This document shows positions 37,822 through 48,554 of a stretch of DNA of 64,000 bases, piece after piece (the stretch's first letter is position 1; each line of letters starts with the position of its first letter). Source of the stretch: Prostheceraeus crozeri. Lineage: Eukaryota; Platyhelminthes; Polycladida; Euryleptidae. The stretch covers positions 2,030,501 to 2,094,500 of the forward strand of contig CAJQUW010001043.1 of assembly GCA_907163375.1 (NCBI GenBank), given 5' to 3'. Position numbers and translations under genes: made by a program. A model generated the notes under the pieces. That model was not told the DNA's origin. It did not search any database and was given only the letters and a program-made list of their open reading frames with translations.

Positions 37822-37884
37822 AGCTGGTGAAACATGTTTGCGAATAAATTCCTTTCTATTGAAGCCTCGACTTTCTCTTTTACT
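37822..37884 (+). repeat. PLE terminal inverted repeat, right arm
   Basis: Reverse complement partner of 35361-35423, abutting the start of the PLE coding region. Confidence 0.9.
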
Positions 37885-37973
37885 TTGAAGGTGATACATT
37901 TGCTTTAGTTCTCTTATTTATATATATACATACATATATATATTTATCAAATCTCAACAGATGTAACCACCAC

Positions 37974-38005
37974 GAGACATGTTTCGGCCTGTTGGGCCTC
38001 ATCAT
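37974..38005 (-). ncRNA. Hammerhead-like motif, strong stem II
   Basis: Minus strand: ATGATGAG, hairpin GGCC-CAACA-GGCC, then GAAACATGTCTC. Stem II and GAAAC match the hammerhead consensus, and only the first core base (C to A) differs. It sits between two PLEs in AT-rich sequence and is probably the leftover tail of a third one. Confidence 0.55.
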
Positions 38006-38007
38006 TA

Positions 38008-38155
38008 TATATATATTATATTATATAATATATTATATATATAATAATATATCTTATATCTTAAGAATAATATATATCTTATAATATATTATATAATTAT
38101 ATATATTATATCATATTATATCATATTATATCATATTATATATATACATAATAGT
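38008..38155. repeat. AT-rich low-complexity tract
   Basis: Irregular TA/TAA/ATC repeats over about 150 bp, with several direct copies of ATCATATTAT near 38105-38135. Confidence 0.9.
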
Positions 38156-38199
38156 ATAAAAGAATTATCAGAAATGGATCAAAATAAGAAGGAAAATAA

Positions 38200-38760
38200 C
38201 TCCCGTAAGTCGTCAAGGAAAAACTTTGAATCTTGAAAGCCCGACCGGTTTCACTTGGTCATCCAAGCTTCTCAAGGGCTAATGTTTATTATGAATATCA
38301 TAACCTAATTTAAATGATCATGAAATAAGCTACACATACATAGTAAGCGAATTACACAAATGTCATGGATGAAAATAAGAATTCACAGACATCGTACAAG
38401 GGGAAGAGTGCAGGCGGATATCATTGATCAATTTTGATTAAATGAAGGTCTAAAAACACTAATGCACCATTTTTCTTTGCTCTCCCTATACGATCGATCA
38501 CAATTTGGGGGTAACTTCAAAATCGGGATTATGCTGAAAGGAGGGTCACTTTTTGAGCATGAGGAGATGTGCTTGCTCACAAAGAAAAATCGATAGTCCT
38601 TTTCCTTTACTTGTTGTCTGTGCACTCGCGTCCTTGATCTTAAAGTGTCTCTCATTTGCCCCACATAAAGAGCGCAGCAACCTCTGCATTGTAGCACGTA
38701 GATCAAACGCACGTCATTTCCTATGATGTGCATGTGATATTATCAAGCTTATGATCGGCT
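38200..38760 (-). mobile_element. Penelope-like element remnant: GIY-YIG endonuclease and tail
   Basis: The frame 38733-38428 (101 codons) holds the endonuclease core: IYVLQCRGCCALYVGQMRDT, LRSRTRVHRQQV, SKHISSC and a basic C-terminus ending VFRPSFNQN. The RT domain is absent (5' truncation near 38760). The tail at 38205-38290 carries a hammerhead-like hairpin. It belongs to the same broad group as 35361-37884 (shared GQ.RDTLR.R..VHRQ) but is clearly diverged. Inactive. Confidence 0.8.
38241..38275 (-). ncRNA. Hammerhead-like motif in PLE tail
   Basis: Minus strand: CTTGAGAAG, hairpin CTTGG-ATGA-CCAAG, then TGAAACCGGTC. Same architecture as at 35401-35440, with compensating stem differences that keep the pairing. 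Confidence 0.5.
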
Positions 38761-38764
38761 TCTG

Positions 38765-39270
38765 ATCATTTTAATCAAAAACTTCAATCTGCGTCTCATT
38801 GTATTTACATGTGTTTTTCTTTGATCCTGTCTGACAAGAAGAGGAGGAACTCATTAGAACTCGGCAGACGTGCCGATTCGAAGTAGTCATAGGGTGTACA
38901 TCATTCTGTGAAAGTCTCACTTTCGGCCTCGTACTCTGCAGAAACTCGTTCTGGCTGCCGGACTAAAACGTCAAGGCTTCCAAATCATCAGAGACATTGA
39001 TTTTCTGTTGCCCAAACCAAGAATTTTCTAGAGTTTAAATTCAAACAACACCGATTTGCTTGAATGTGTATGCCCGCATTTCACTTCGTTATATTTCAAA
39101 TCGTATTACGTAAATCTTAATGCGTACATCGAACTCGCAAGAGAAATTTAACGTTTGTTGACGTTGCTCACGCATTGGCTTAATTAACTAAAGCTAGTGC
39201 ACTGTAGTGAATATCAACAGAAATATTTCAAAGAAATCATTAAGTTTGGTACAGATAATTTTCCAATGTT
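38765..39270. other. No recognised feature
   Basis: No gene or repeat seen. Confidence 0.4.
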
Positions 39271-39277
39271 CATTGTA

Positions 39278-39527
39278 AAGGCGCGGTCACATTAGACCGA
39301 TAACCATAACGATAACTATAAATTGAAATCAAATCCCTCTGCATGTGTAACATCTGCTTTTCACATTAGACCGATTTTCTTAACGTTTATATTTGCAATG
39401 TAAACAGAGGGGCTCAACGATAAAATGAAATATCGTCACGATTTTATCGCTATGGTGCTAGTGCACAGAAATAGATATATAAAAAACAAAATAAATTTAT
39501 TTCTATGTGCTAGTGTGAACGCGCCTT
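39278..39527. mobile_element. MITE, about 250 bp, with TAA target duplication
   Basis: Ends AGGCGCGGTCACATTAG and, reversed, AGGCGCGTTCACACTAG, each flanked by TAA on the outside. A 3-bp TAA duplication and TIRs of this kind fit a PIF/Harbinger-like or related DDE superfamily. Inside, the word CATTAGACCGAT occurs twice (39290, 39364). No coding content. Confidence 0.7.
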
Positions 39528-40689
39528 AATACGGTAACGATGTAATGGCTGATTACAAGCAGCTTTTCATCTTACCAGCTTCAGAAAATATTTCAGTATA
39601 CAAAGCAATATACGTGGTCCATGTTGAAGTTTCAAACTGTTCTTATCATTAGCAAGTGATTAGAAATTGTTGAATTGCATTTTTTCAAGTGTATTTTTAT
39701 GAAGTTGTCAAGATATTTATTTAGTTTAAGGACGCTGGTGAAAGTAATGGTATTTCCTTGTCTTTGTTTTTTGAAAGGTGCTACAGTCTTGTTTTTCATT
39801 GCTACTGCTATTATGAGTTACTTTTACATCATGAAATGAAATAATAATGAAACCATGCTTCAAAATCACACTTTGGTGTTGAGAATGTAGCTACGTCGAC
39901 AATGTAGGTCGACTTTGCTGATAATTACTCTTCATTGGGTAGTTTTTCCGACTTGTGCAAACATGAAAAAGCAAACAGTTTTGGTGCAAAGTAAACTGTT
40001 TCATCGAAATTCTGAACTCTATACTACAGGCAGCATTAATTGAGTCAACAAAGCAATGAATTTTCCATCCTCTATCAGAAATCTCAGAAAACAGTTAGTT
40101 CATAAAAATCACACGTCTATATGATGGAAAATCAAACTTACCATACTCGGAATAATCTTTAATACTGTCGTGATAAGTTTATACAACGCTGTGCACAGTT
40201 AACCGGAAAATAACAGCCATGACTTCCTTTATTCAGCATTCTTTCAGCACGTACTTCAACAGGCTTCTTTCCATCTTTACATATTCCTTTAATATCCGGA
40301 TCTGACGTGCTTCCATTTTCTATCGGTAGAATACGTTGGCCCTACACTTCGCCGCAAGTACGTGTACGTAGTGATAATCGACAGTTTCTCCAACATAAAA
40401 AGCTTTTTCATTTCGTAGTGCTCTCATTGAAACAATGGAGTGGAAATGACATCGTACGTATAGAAACTTACTAGAAAAATGCTACCTATATTGAGAATCA
40501 ATGCGTTTCATTGAATTGAAAGTGCTAAAACTACATAATGACAAAAAGTGGCAAAATTCTAAAATTTGAAAAAGCACTTTCCAAAGAAAGTGACCTTCCA
40601 GTGGGCCAAGTCCAAAAGTTTTTTTTAAGTTTGGCACAGTCTGACCCGTCTTCGAACTGGTGGTGCAGTCTGACACAGTCTGGCCGAAG

Positions 40690-40835
40690 ACCAAGACTGG
40701 CCCAGTGTTAGAACTGCTAACGCGGCATGAAGATCACCACCGATGCCGCGTTAGCAGCTCGAAGACTGGGTTCGATTCCCAGCCGGCAAGGCGCATTTAA
40801 ACATCATTTCGACCTCGTGAAAGCCTGAGGCATTG
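40690..40835 (+). repeat. tRNA-derived SINE head containing a 15-bp perfect hairpin
   Basis: A-box-like TGGCCCAGTGTTAGAAC is followed by CTGCTAACGCGGCAT (40714-40728), a 14-nt loop and the exact complement (40743-40757), then a perfect T-arm CTGGGTTCGATTCCCAG (B box) and CCGGCAAGG. A tRNA would need TTGCCGG upstream for its acceptor stem, which is absent. The hairpin replaces the anticodon arm. I read it as a SINE head or tRNA pseudogene. Confidence 0.6.
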
Positions 40836-40910
40836 AATCATTAAAGGAAATTAATTAAATTTATTCATACTCACAAGCGTTTACAAATACAACTTTACTG
40901 CTTTTCGATA

Positions 40911-41205
40911 CATGATGAGTAGAAAATAATGGACAAACAGAAACAATAGAAGCACAGACATGCCTTCAATAATCGTGCTACGTGCGTCCCCAGACAACAG
41001 CAATTTAGTGAGTTGTGCCTTGTTTAACTTAAGCTGCCACTTTTTACTGACACTCAGAGGAAATGCTGATGAGATCAACGCATTTCTTTTTATCACCAAA
41101 ATTGCTACTGACCGAACTCTGTCTGATAACGCACGAAGCACAATTATTGAATGCATGTCGTTGTTTCCTTTGTTTGTCCATTCTTTTCTGACTCATCATG
41201 GATCA
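40911..41205. mobile_element. Foldback (imperfect palindrome) of about 295 bp
   Basis: The arms at about 40911-41000 and 41112-41205 are inverted copies at roughly 80 percent identity, sharing CATGATGAGT, AATGGACAAAC, GACATGC and TTCAATAAT. Because of the symmetry both strands carry overlapping frames with matching peptides (SIIVLRA and ARSTIIE), which are mirror artefacts and not genes. Probably a MITE or aborted inverted duplication. Confidence 0.7.
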
Positions 41206-41209
41206 AAAA

Positions 41210-43660
41210 ATGTCAGCAATAAAACTGCACGTGTAAGCGCACCTTTAGGCCTCCACTCTCATTCTATCGTGCTGAGTATTCAGCAGGAATGCAGTCTCTG
41301 TGAACTTCTTTGAAAAGTCATAGGTTTGACCCCAATAAGATATGAACCCAGATCGCTGAGAGAGCACTCTTCCACATGGTCAGCTATGCTGATATGACGG
41401 ATTCGATATCTTTGGTCAAACTTCCTCCTGATGCATCTTGATCTGCAAGTGCTTCTGGTGAAGAAGTTGACAGTGACGCACGCGATTTAAACGAATCTAG
41501 AGATTTGAAAATGAGAGTTAATTGGTTCTGTTTTAGTTCATATTTTAGCTACAGGAAGACTGCATTTTGACACAATGAATTGCTGATCTTCACTATGTGT
41601 GAGAGTTAGCATAATTAAGATGGAAAGAAGCACTGAGACTTAAGCAACTTGAGCATTAAATTCCTTAGTAGTCGTAGACGTGGCTGCTAGGAAATTTAGT
41701 GCTTAAATTACTCAATTTTGAAGACATCTTTCCATCTTATGCCCAGGTGAACTGGCAACCTACAAACCGAATTATGCATGTGATTAGTATAATTAAGTCC
41801 TCATTGCCGCAAATTACAGCCGTGAGAAATCCAAAAAAATCAATAATAGTCGTGGAATCATAGCAACACAGAGAGATAAGTCTTTTCATACGAAAAGTGT
41901 GCGTCGCATTTTTCAGGATACCGATAGACTGGAGAGCTCTCTGATTTCATAGGTTTCGATTTAATTCCGGAATTCCGGAATTTCCGGTAGTGTATTTAAA
42001 ATAGTCTAGGATAAGTCAAAATTGTTTTCAGAAAAATATGTTCGTTTACTTTGGATAATGCTCTCATATCACAACTCAATTTACATCTCGTGAATCATAC
42101 AGTATGCGACCAAACGCAAAAACATGTGCATATTCCATCCCTATTTAGTTTCACTTTAAAAAAATTGATGTCTATTTTAGTGTCACCCGTCGGCCATTTA
42201 ATCATCCCATTCCCCTAGCATAGTACTGAGTGCGTTTTAAGAATGCAGCCTACCGATTTGTGCATTTCAAGTCAAATTTCATCTGACAAAGGCATGCATG
42301 CAGAACAAGGCTACCAATAAACACTCTAAAAACGGTACATCAGTCCACATGGCCATTGCACCGGTAGCACCTAAAATACAGGAAACAGCCTTTAAATCTA
42401 TCGCAGTTTGCTGACATTTTGTCCATTATTTCACTTGACTACATAATGTTGTTCAGCGAGAGAGAACAACAGACACAGCTTTATTAGCAGCAATCCTTTG
42501 ACAAAATACAAGAATAAAAGCAGAGAACGGTGACGATAAAATTCCGCTCCAAATGGATCATAAATGGTTGAATGCAATAAACAAAGGTTGAAATACGCCT
42601 TTCCATAAAGCGTGCACTCATCAATTCTGAAATACATCAATTCGCCTACTTGCAGTACGAACTTCCTCAGCAGCTTATCAGGATTATACAGCAAATCTAC
42701 TCTCGGTTTAGAGATGCGGACAGATACGAGTTATGATACGACAAAATCATTTTAAAGTAATTAAGATCTTGCTTTAAACATTAAATGCGATGACTATGGT
42801 TGAATAAAGAAATAGAACTGGTGCAAGCCTACATAAATCTTATATAAAATAGCCGAGAGGCATTTCGCATTGCTGGTGATGAAACGTTAACGATAGACTT
42901 ACACTACAAGAGCAAGCGATCATTGTCAATCAATCACTTTATCGAAGAACTTAAAATTGACAGGTTCCTGTGTTCTTGACTTGCCACGTTTTCTGTTTTG
43001 TCTCCTCTTTGCTTTACGTGGTGAGGTGTAGTATGCAATTGATGTAATCTTATTACTGATATCGCTATATTGTTCACATATTTCGGCTGCAAAGTCTTTT
43101 TGATTTGCAGTGATATCTCTATTGAATCTTGATTCTTGACTGCTCTTTATTGTGATGAAAAATTAATTAAAATGAAGTTTTAAATAACTTAATAACACCC
43201 ACACTGCATGACAATACGTTTCTAACTCAAATCACAAATGCATAATTTCATCATTCAGTTGCTCGTGATAAATCTTAAAAGCTTTTCTTTAAAATTTTTA
43301 ATCTTTGGATTTATAGAAAATGAATCTAGTTTTCACATCTAATAATTAGCGTCTTTGTGCAAGAAAGGTTAGTCAGAATTCAATCATTGAAACAGGGATG
43401 TTTCATCACCATGGACGTGAATAAATTTGTCAAATGGCACTTTTCAATACAACGTTGTTCGCTGCATCAATTAGAATAATTGTAGACTCTTAGTTAGTTC
43501 CTCTCTCCTTTTCCCAATACCCCTCTTAATCGTTGGACGATGTGTTGGTGAATTCTTTACGGAAGCCATCATTTAAGTATAAAAACGGTCCATATTAACA
43601 AGTTGCAACCACCGCCTTTTTTTAATTGAGTGATGAAATGACCATCATTTAATTACAGTT
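41210..43660. other. No recognised feature
   Basis: AT-rich with no supported coding region. An 87-codon minus-strand frame at 42431-42694 has no motif. Confidence 0.4.
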
Positions 43661-43919
43661 TGCTACCGATTGTGGCAAACTTTCAACACGGAAATGCAGG
43701 ACTGCCCAGATTCATTGTTATCAGAAAAAAAAGTTTTATGGAAACAACCATATACTCGTATGCTTCAGGTAAATGGCACTAACTGTAATCCATTACACTC
43801 ATTGACTAATTCTTTAATTCCTTCTATCAAATTATCTGACAAAATTGCTGACTTCCCTGATATCAAGATTTTCATTGTAGATAATTAATTGCATTCGCAG
43901 TTGTTGGAAAATCAGAAGT

Positions 43920-44083
43920 ACTAATACTGGTCTATATATCCCAGATTCTTCTCATTTTCCATACAATTACAACAGTTCTGTTATGAGACAGTTGATCAGA
44001 GTTATCAAACACTGTAGTGATAGAAAAGACATCGATGAATGCATAAATGATCTAAGGCAGATTTTCACTTCTAATGGCTATAA
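43920..44083 (+). pseudogene. Retroelement RT thumb-like fragment (PLE type)
   Basis: The frame reads LYIPDSSHFPYNYNSSVMRQ, then LIRVIKHCSDRKDIDECIND and LRQIFTSNGY, resembling the block after the catalytic domain in PLE-type RTs (SSHP..., a run of basic residues with CSD, and a C-terminal RGY/NGY). Upstream, 43670-43888 has an open frame with no match to RT. It stops where a hAT-like end begins at 44084. Confidence 0.4.
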
Positions 44084-44165
44084 CAGAGTTAGACCCGGGC
44101 CTACTGTTGATGTCCAAGACCGGCCCGGCCCGCTGATCTCAGACACACGGCCAGGTCCGTAACGA
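44084..44165. repeat. hAT-like terminal fragment
   Basis: Starts CAGAGTTAGACCCGGGCC and continues GC-rich with repeated GGCCCGG and GGCCAGGTCC words, in strong contrast to its AT-rich surroundings. The other end was not found. Confidence 0.4.
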
Positions 44166-44754
44166 TTTTTTAATTCTTGCGCAAAGGTCTGCCCTATAAC
44201 AACTAGTATTTTATTTTATTTGAGGCCCGCTATAATAAAATCACTTAATATTATATGTACTGTGTTAATGATGCAGGTACAAACAGTCAACCTGTGTGAT
44301 GATAAAGAAAACTGCCATTAAAAAGTCAATGTGATATATTGAGTATATTTCCTACTAAGAGAATGCACTAGGTAAATTACCTAGAACAGTTTCACATAGC
44401 CTATCTGCGCATTACATACCAAATGAAGCATAAACTTGCAAAACATTTCTCTTTCAGTAAAATATAGACATCGAAAACATTGGCGTAGCCAAGATATTTG
44501 GAAGAGGGCATCAGTCTTATGAACTTACGTAATTTACGTAATTTTACGCTTTTGATTGAATACTAGGTCTACTGCTGCGATAGTCAAAGAAAACTATGCA
44601 TTGCCCTGAACCACACTCTTCATCATTTAAATGCATATTTGACATATAAATTGGAATTATTAAAGCCTACTTTACATATGATATTTATATTCTAACATAA
44701 TACGTAGCTAATATTACAGCTTAACAACAAAGGACTGTCGTAGTTCACCGTCTG

Positions 44755-44860
44755 ACGGTACCGTCAGCGTGGCCTAGTGAAGAAGGTGCGAGCTCATCTC
44801 CACCGCTGACTTCGGTTCGATTCCTAGGTCAGGCGAATGCGGTCGGGGAATCAAGGGTGT
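44755..44860 (+). repeat. tRNA-derived SINE head
   Basis: A box GTGGCCTAGTGAAGAAGG (about 44770) and B box GGTTCGATTCC (about 44814) at tRNA-like spacing, but acceptor and anticodon stems do not pair. Distinct from family 1. Confidence 0.6.
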
Positions 44861-45823
44861 TGGTGTCTTGTATTGACTTAATAGCTGTCATTCTCTTTCG
44901 ATATTCAATATTACAGCTTGTTCATTGTAATGAATATGTCATTGATGACACTGCAAATGAAATCCCACATCATTTGACTAATCCAATGTCAAAAACATCG
45001 TCATGACAATTTCCATAGGCTTTTGATGTTGCAGTGGACAAATAACTGAAGTTTTAAACTTACCGACACGCTAATTCATCTTTTCAAAATTTAGGCTTAT
45101 ACCTTAGTCCGTTGGCCGGCAGTCCCAAGCAATACTGTATAATGTGAAGAAATTGTTGAGATTATATGTTCGTATTTGACTGTAGCAATCAAGAGGTTGA
45201 AATAAAGTCAACGAAATATGCATGGATGTTTCACGAGAGTCGTTTTCATTAATAACTTTCAACACACTCGCAAGTCATAGATTTGATTGTTCATTGTCTA
45301 CATGGGAGTCTTCCTGGTGGAGGCTCTATATGTGTAACATCGGAACACAGGAGTATTACTTTCAACAACCGTGTCAAATCACCACGAATTCATGATATCC
45401 GAATGTAGCCGACCGATCTCAATGTTGGAAGGCCGAGCCGACAGCTGATTCCCAGATAGGGAAAATTCTGTCACAGGTCAAGTACTTCAGAAAATGCATG
45501 CTTAACACTATAACCAACATGATAATCAGATTCCTACTTTTTTCAAGGAAGTCAAGTAATGGTTTTTGAATCAAAATCAAAATTAAATTCGTGTCAACAT
45601 GCCCATTTCGGCTATTTAGATATACAGCCGTGGCCATTCAAGATGCATGTCTTGATCTTCGCTCCACTGGGGGGGGGGGGGATTTCGCCCCCTACCCCCC
45701 TGTTGACCCTCCTAAACTATTGCACCAATTTTGTCAAACCACACATCAATAGAATGGGCAATTGAAAGGGATTCAGAAAACAGCATCAGTTTTATTTCTA
45801 GGGTCATCCCTGGGTTGAGGTGA

Positions 45824-45836
45824 AGGCCAAAGGTCA
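45824..45836 (+). promoter_or_regulatory. DR1-like nuclear-receptor half-site pair
   Basis: AGGCCA-A-AGGTCA, a direct repeat of hexamers with 1-bp spacing. May be chance or part of a repeat; no promoter is seen nearby. Confidence 0.25.
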
Positions 45837-45995
45837 AAAATCGCCAATTTTTAACAAATTTCCATCAGATCACTATTTGAAATGGAAAATGACAACAAAA
45901 ACTAATAAACCGTATACTAATCGAGAGGTCTGGTATAGGTGGCTAATAAAACGATGATTATCAGTCGCTCTGAGATTACATCACTGTATTAGATG

Positions 45996-46008
45996 AGGTC
46001 AAAGGTCA
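45996..46008 (+). promoter_or_regulatory. Perfect DR1 nuclear-receptor site
   Basis: AGGTCA-A-AGGTCA, the consensus for RXR, HNF4 or COUP-type receptors. It lies 160 bp from the site at 45824. No adjacent gene is visible. Confidence 0.3.
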
Positions 46009-47443
46009 AATAATTCAAGTTTTCAGTTCAGCTTAAATATCAATGAAAATGCATTTTTTAGTATTTAGTTTCTGCAGATGAAGAAACAACCCAATGCGGT
46101 GACTTTTATCGAGACACTGAGGCCAGAAGACAAATAATTCTGAAAAATTTCAATAGCTGCTGATCAGATGCAGAACTAAAAAGAACAAAAATAATAAAAA
46201 ATCATATTTGAAATTTGAATTTCAAATTTCTAAAGTGCATGCATAATAAGCAGATAATTTCAAGTTCAGGGATTTTGCATTTGAGAATATCTCTATATCA
46301 ATAGAAAGAATCGTTTATGTAATCTCAACTTACTTCATCATGAATTGATGTTGTAAAATACATTAGAAGTGAACATATACCGAAATCAGCCAAAATATTC
46401 GAAACATTCAAATTCTAAAATTGCTCTCACGCCAAAAGTATTATGCCAAATTTATTTTCCCTCCTTCGAAAGTTGCATAATACGTAGAAAGTAAGCCACT
46501 AGAAATTTGCTGGCCATACCTTGCTTGGTTTAAAAGATGTTCAAAAAATTCGCCAGGGGTGGCGATCTAAAAACATTTTGCGATGAGTTAGCTTTCATAA
46601 AAAAAGATGAAAACAATATACACGTACACGTATGTCCGCAGACCAAGTCATTTCCTCTCAACTACTAGTGCGGTATTTGATCGCCATGTGAAAGGTTTGT
46701 GATTCATAGGAACTCCGATACACTACACTAGAATACCGCCGTTATATTTCTTGGGATGTCATTCTTCTGCATCATTTCTATGCTATTCAACATTTCCATC
46801 TCTTTACATTCATCTGTTATTGTGTCATGTAGACAACTTGTGAGAGAAATCCCATTTGACTGAAAAATGCTTTTGTCTCAAACTGTTGCGTTGACGAATA
46901 CATAAATATGTCATCCTAACTGTGTTTCTAAAATGTTTACAAATTCCTTTATTTGTATTTACACATGTCTAGCATGCTTACAACACTTTTTCAATTTTAG
47001 TGTTTCTTGTATGTTTTTGTACGACCTAGACAACAAATTAATATCTTTTTAACCAGTAAACTTTATTTACTGTATGCTGCAAACAGAATCGTGTTGAGAC
47101 ATTTTCAATTTATTGATGACTGTGATGAAGGCAATAAAACAGACATTTCAATGAAATAAAGAACGTCGCAGCAAGGATGTTTCGATGTTCATTCTCTAGC
47201 AAATCTTCAAACAATTGTTTAAATATATCAAGTCTTTTATGTCTAGCACAAAAGGAGAAATGTTACAAAATGCTTTTTAATCAAAACTACTTATCTCTTT
47301 CATTCATCATTATTCGATAGAAAATAAAGGATAAGTTGAAGTAGCAGTTGCTATTCATCATTTTCATGCAGACTATTGGAAAGTTATCGCATAGGTTTGG
47401 GAAATCTCTAATATATCCATTGACTTATACAAAGAATGCCTCT

Positions 47444-47525
47444 ATGGCACAGTGGTTGTAGGTTTGATCTTGCAATCTATTTGTAGCGTGATCGAGTCCT
47501 CTCGTGTAATGTAAGAAGTCGGCAA
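47444..47525 (+). repeat. SINE family 1, head fragment
   Basis: CTATGGCACAGTGGTTGTAGG (A box region), B-box-like GATCGAGTCCTC, and AGAAGTCGG match the heads at 31755-31947 and 47786-47975. The body is missing. Confidence 0.6.
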
Positions 47526-47785
47526 AAAGGACATCCGAAATGAAGGCTGCGAAATTTATGACAGGGAAGAAGGGTATGCAGTCCGAAAAATACAATCTGA
47601 AGAGCTTTCGAAACTATTACAGCGATACTGGACTTGCAATTTTCAAACACAATTTATGTTCATAATCCATTGTGTTTATGTTCATAATCCAAACTGAAGA
47701 GGAAAAATGAACAGATCCAGGCAGATGAAAATCAATCAGTAGAAAGTCAGGTCCATCAATGGGAAGGAAAAACATGGTGGATATT

Positions 47786-47975
47786 CGTGGCACAGTCAAA
47801 TGTTTCGCCTGGTAATCTTTCGGTCCAGAGGTCGAACTCCGAAAGTGTCAGCGGAAGTCGTCAGGAGAGGCATCCGGACTATGATTATCACAACGCGCCA
47901 GATTAAAGTCTGACTATGTTAGCACCGTCCAAGACCCCAACAAGAGGTTCTTAAGTGACGTTGAACCATCAGTCA
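47786..47975 (+). repeat. tRNA-derived SINE, family 1
   Basis: Reads CGTGGCACAGTCAAATG, B-box region GAGGTCGAACTCC, AGAAGTCGTC.GGAG, AAAGTCTGACTA, then GACGTTGAACCATC at the 3' end, collinear with the minus-strand copy at 31755-31947. Confidence 0.75.
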
Positions 47976-48322
47976 TGCAGTGCAATCCCAATACACTGAT
48001 TTCTCTGATTACTCAGTTCAGATCTAAAGAAAATTACTTCCGATGAACAAATGAATGCATGCGCATCAATTAAATGATTAATATATTTTAAAAACATACT
48101 TGAGATAAAGAGAAGAAAAACATCGATGAAAATTCAATAAAAATAAAATATTAATAACAAATACTGTATGACAAGTACACATTATCAACTTATTTGAAAC
48201 AGCCATCATCATCAAAAATCACATAATAAATTATAATGACGTATTGATCTCCATAAAATGCCACCATTATATTACAAGTTTGCCGACTCATTATAGACAA
48301 TAACGGCATTATTATTTTTAAT

Positions 48323-48450
48323 CAAAGCTTGAGGGAAGAGGACGAACCTAGACGCCAAATGTGTCTCTCAACAAATGATTAAAGACAAAGAAGCAGAAAA
48401 TGGAAGAATGAAAAGTGGGATGATGACGCAATATGACTAAATAACTAAAA
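48323..48450 (+). repeat. Dispersed repeat (AAGCTTGAGGGAAGAGGACGA family)
   Basis: Same family and orientation as 20521-20640, sharing AAAGCTTGAGGGAAGAGGAC, CCAAATGTG, AAAAGTGGGATGAT and ACTAAATAACTA. Function and class unknown. Confidence 0.55.
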
Positions 48451-48554
48451 CAATGTGTGACAGTGAAGTAAAAAGAAAAGTAAAAGTAGAATTGAAAACT
48501 GATGGACCGACCAAAAGACATGTATGAAAATCTTCAAACCTCCATTGTGTAGAG

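Larger units (their letters stand above)
35361..37884 (-). mobile_element. Nearly full-length Penelope-like element with 63-bp inverted ends
   Basis: The minus-strand ORF runs from about 37810 to 35512 (about 765 residues, near the family's usual size). In order are the PLE N-terminal region (KGVKFTPIPK, RKLRLHDFY), fingers (HFIKADKGG, FIYGLPKIHKH, LKFRPIVSSRNAP), motif A (FVTCDVVSLYTSIPHDLG), motif B (GTKMAPTYASLTMG), catalytic RYLDD, thumb (SYPKLLINNAIERAKL), and a GIY-YIG endonuclease (YKLQCKGCKNYYIGQTGDTL) with a conserved EREHKEYMFIEKFKPALNG tail. About four breaks interrupt it, so it looks dead. The tail at 35361-35423 is repeated inverted at 37822-37884 with 63 of 63 identical bases, implying a young insertion. 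Confidence 0.88.
44861..47440. other. No recognised gene
   Basis: Contains a G11-12 run near 45669-45681 beside C-rich words and two DR1-like sites (45824 and 45996). Short frames at 45419-45765 are not supported as genes. Confidence 0.4.

Noticed and set aside
40690-40835. tRNA gene suggested by a perfect T arm
   Set aside because: No acceptor stem partner and no anticodon arm; a SINE head or tRNA pseudogene.
40881-41313. Pair of opposed frames of 91 and 117 codons
   Set aside because: They mirror each other because of the foldback and have no known motif.
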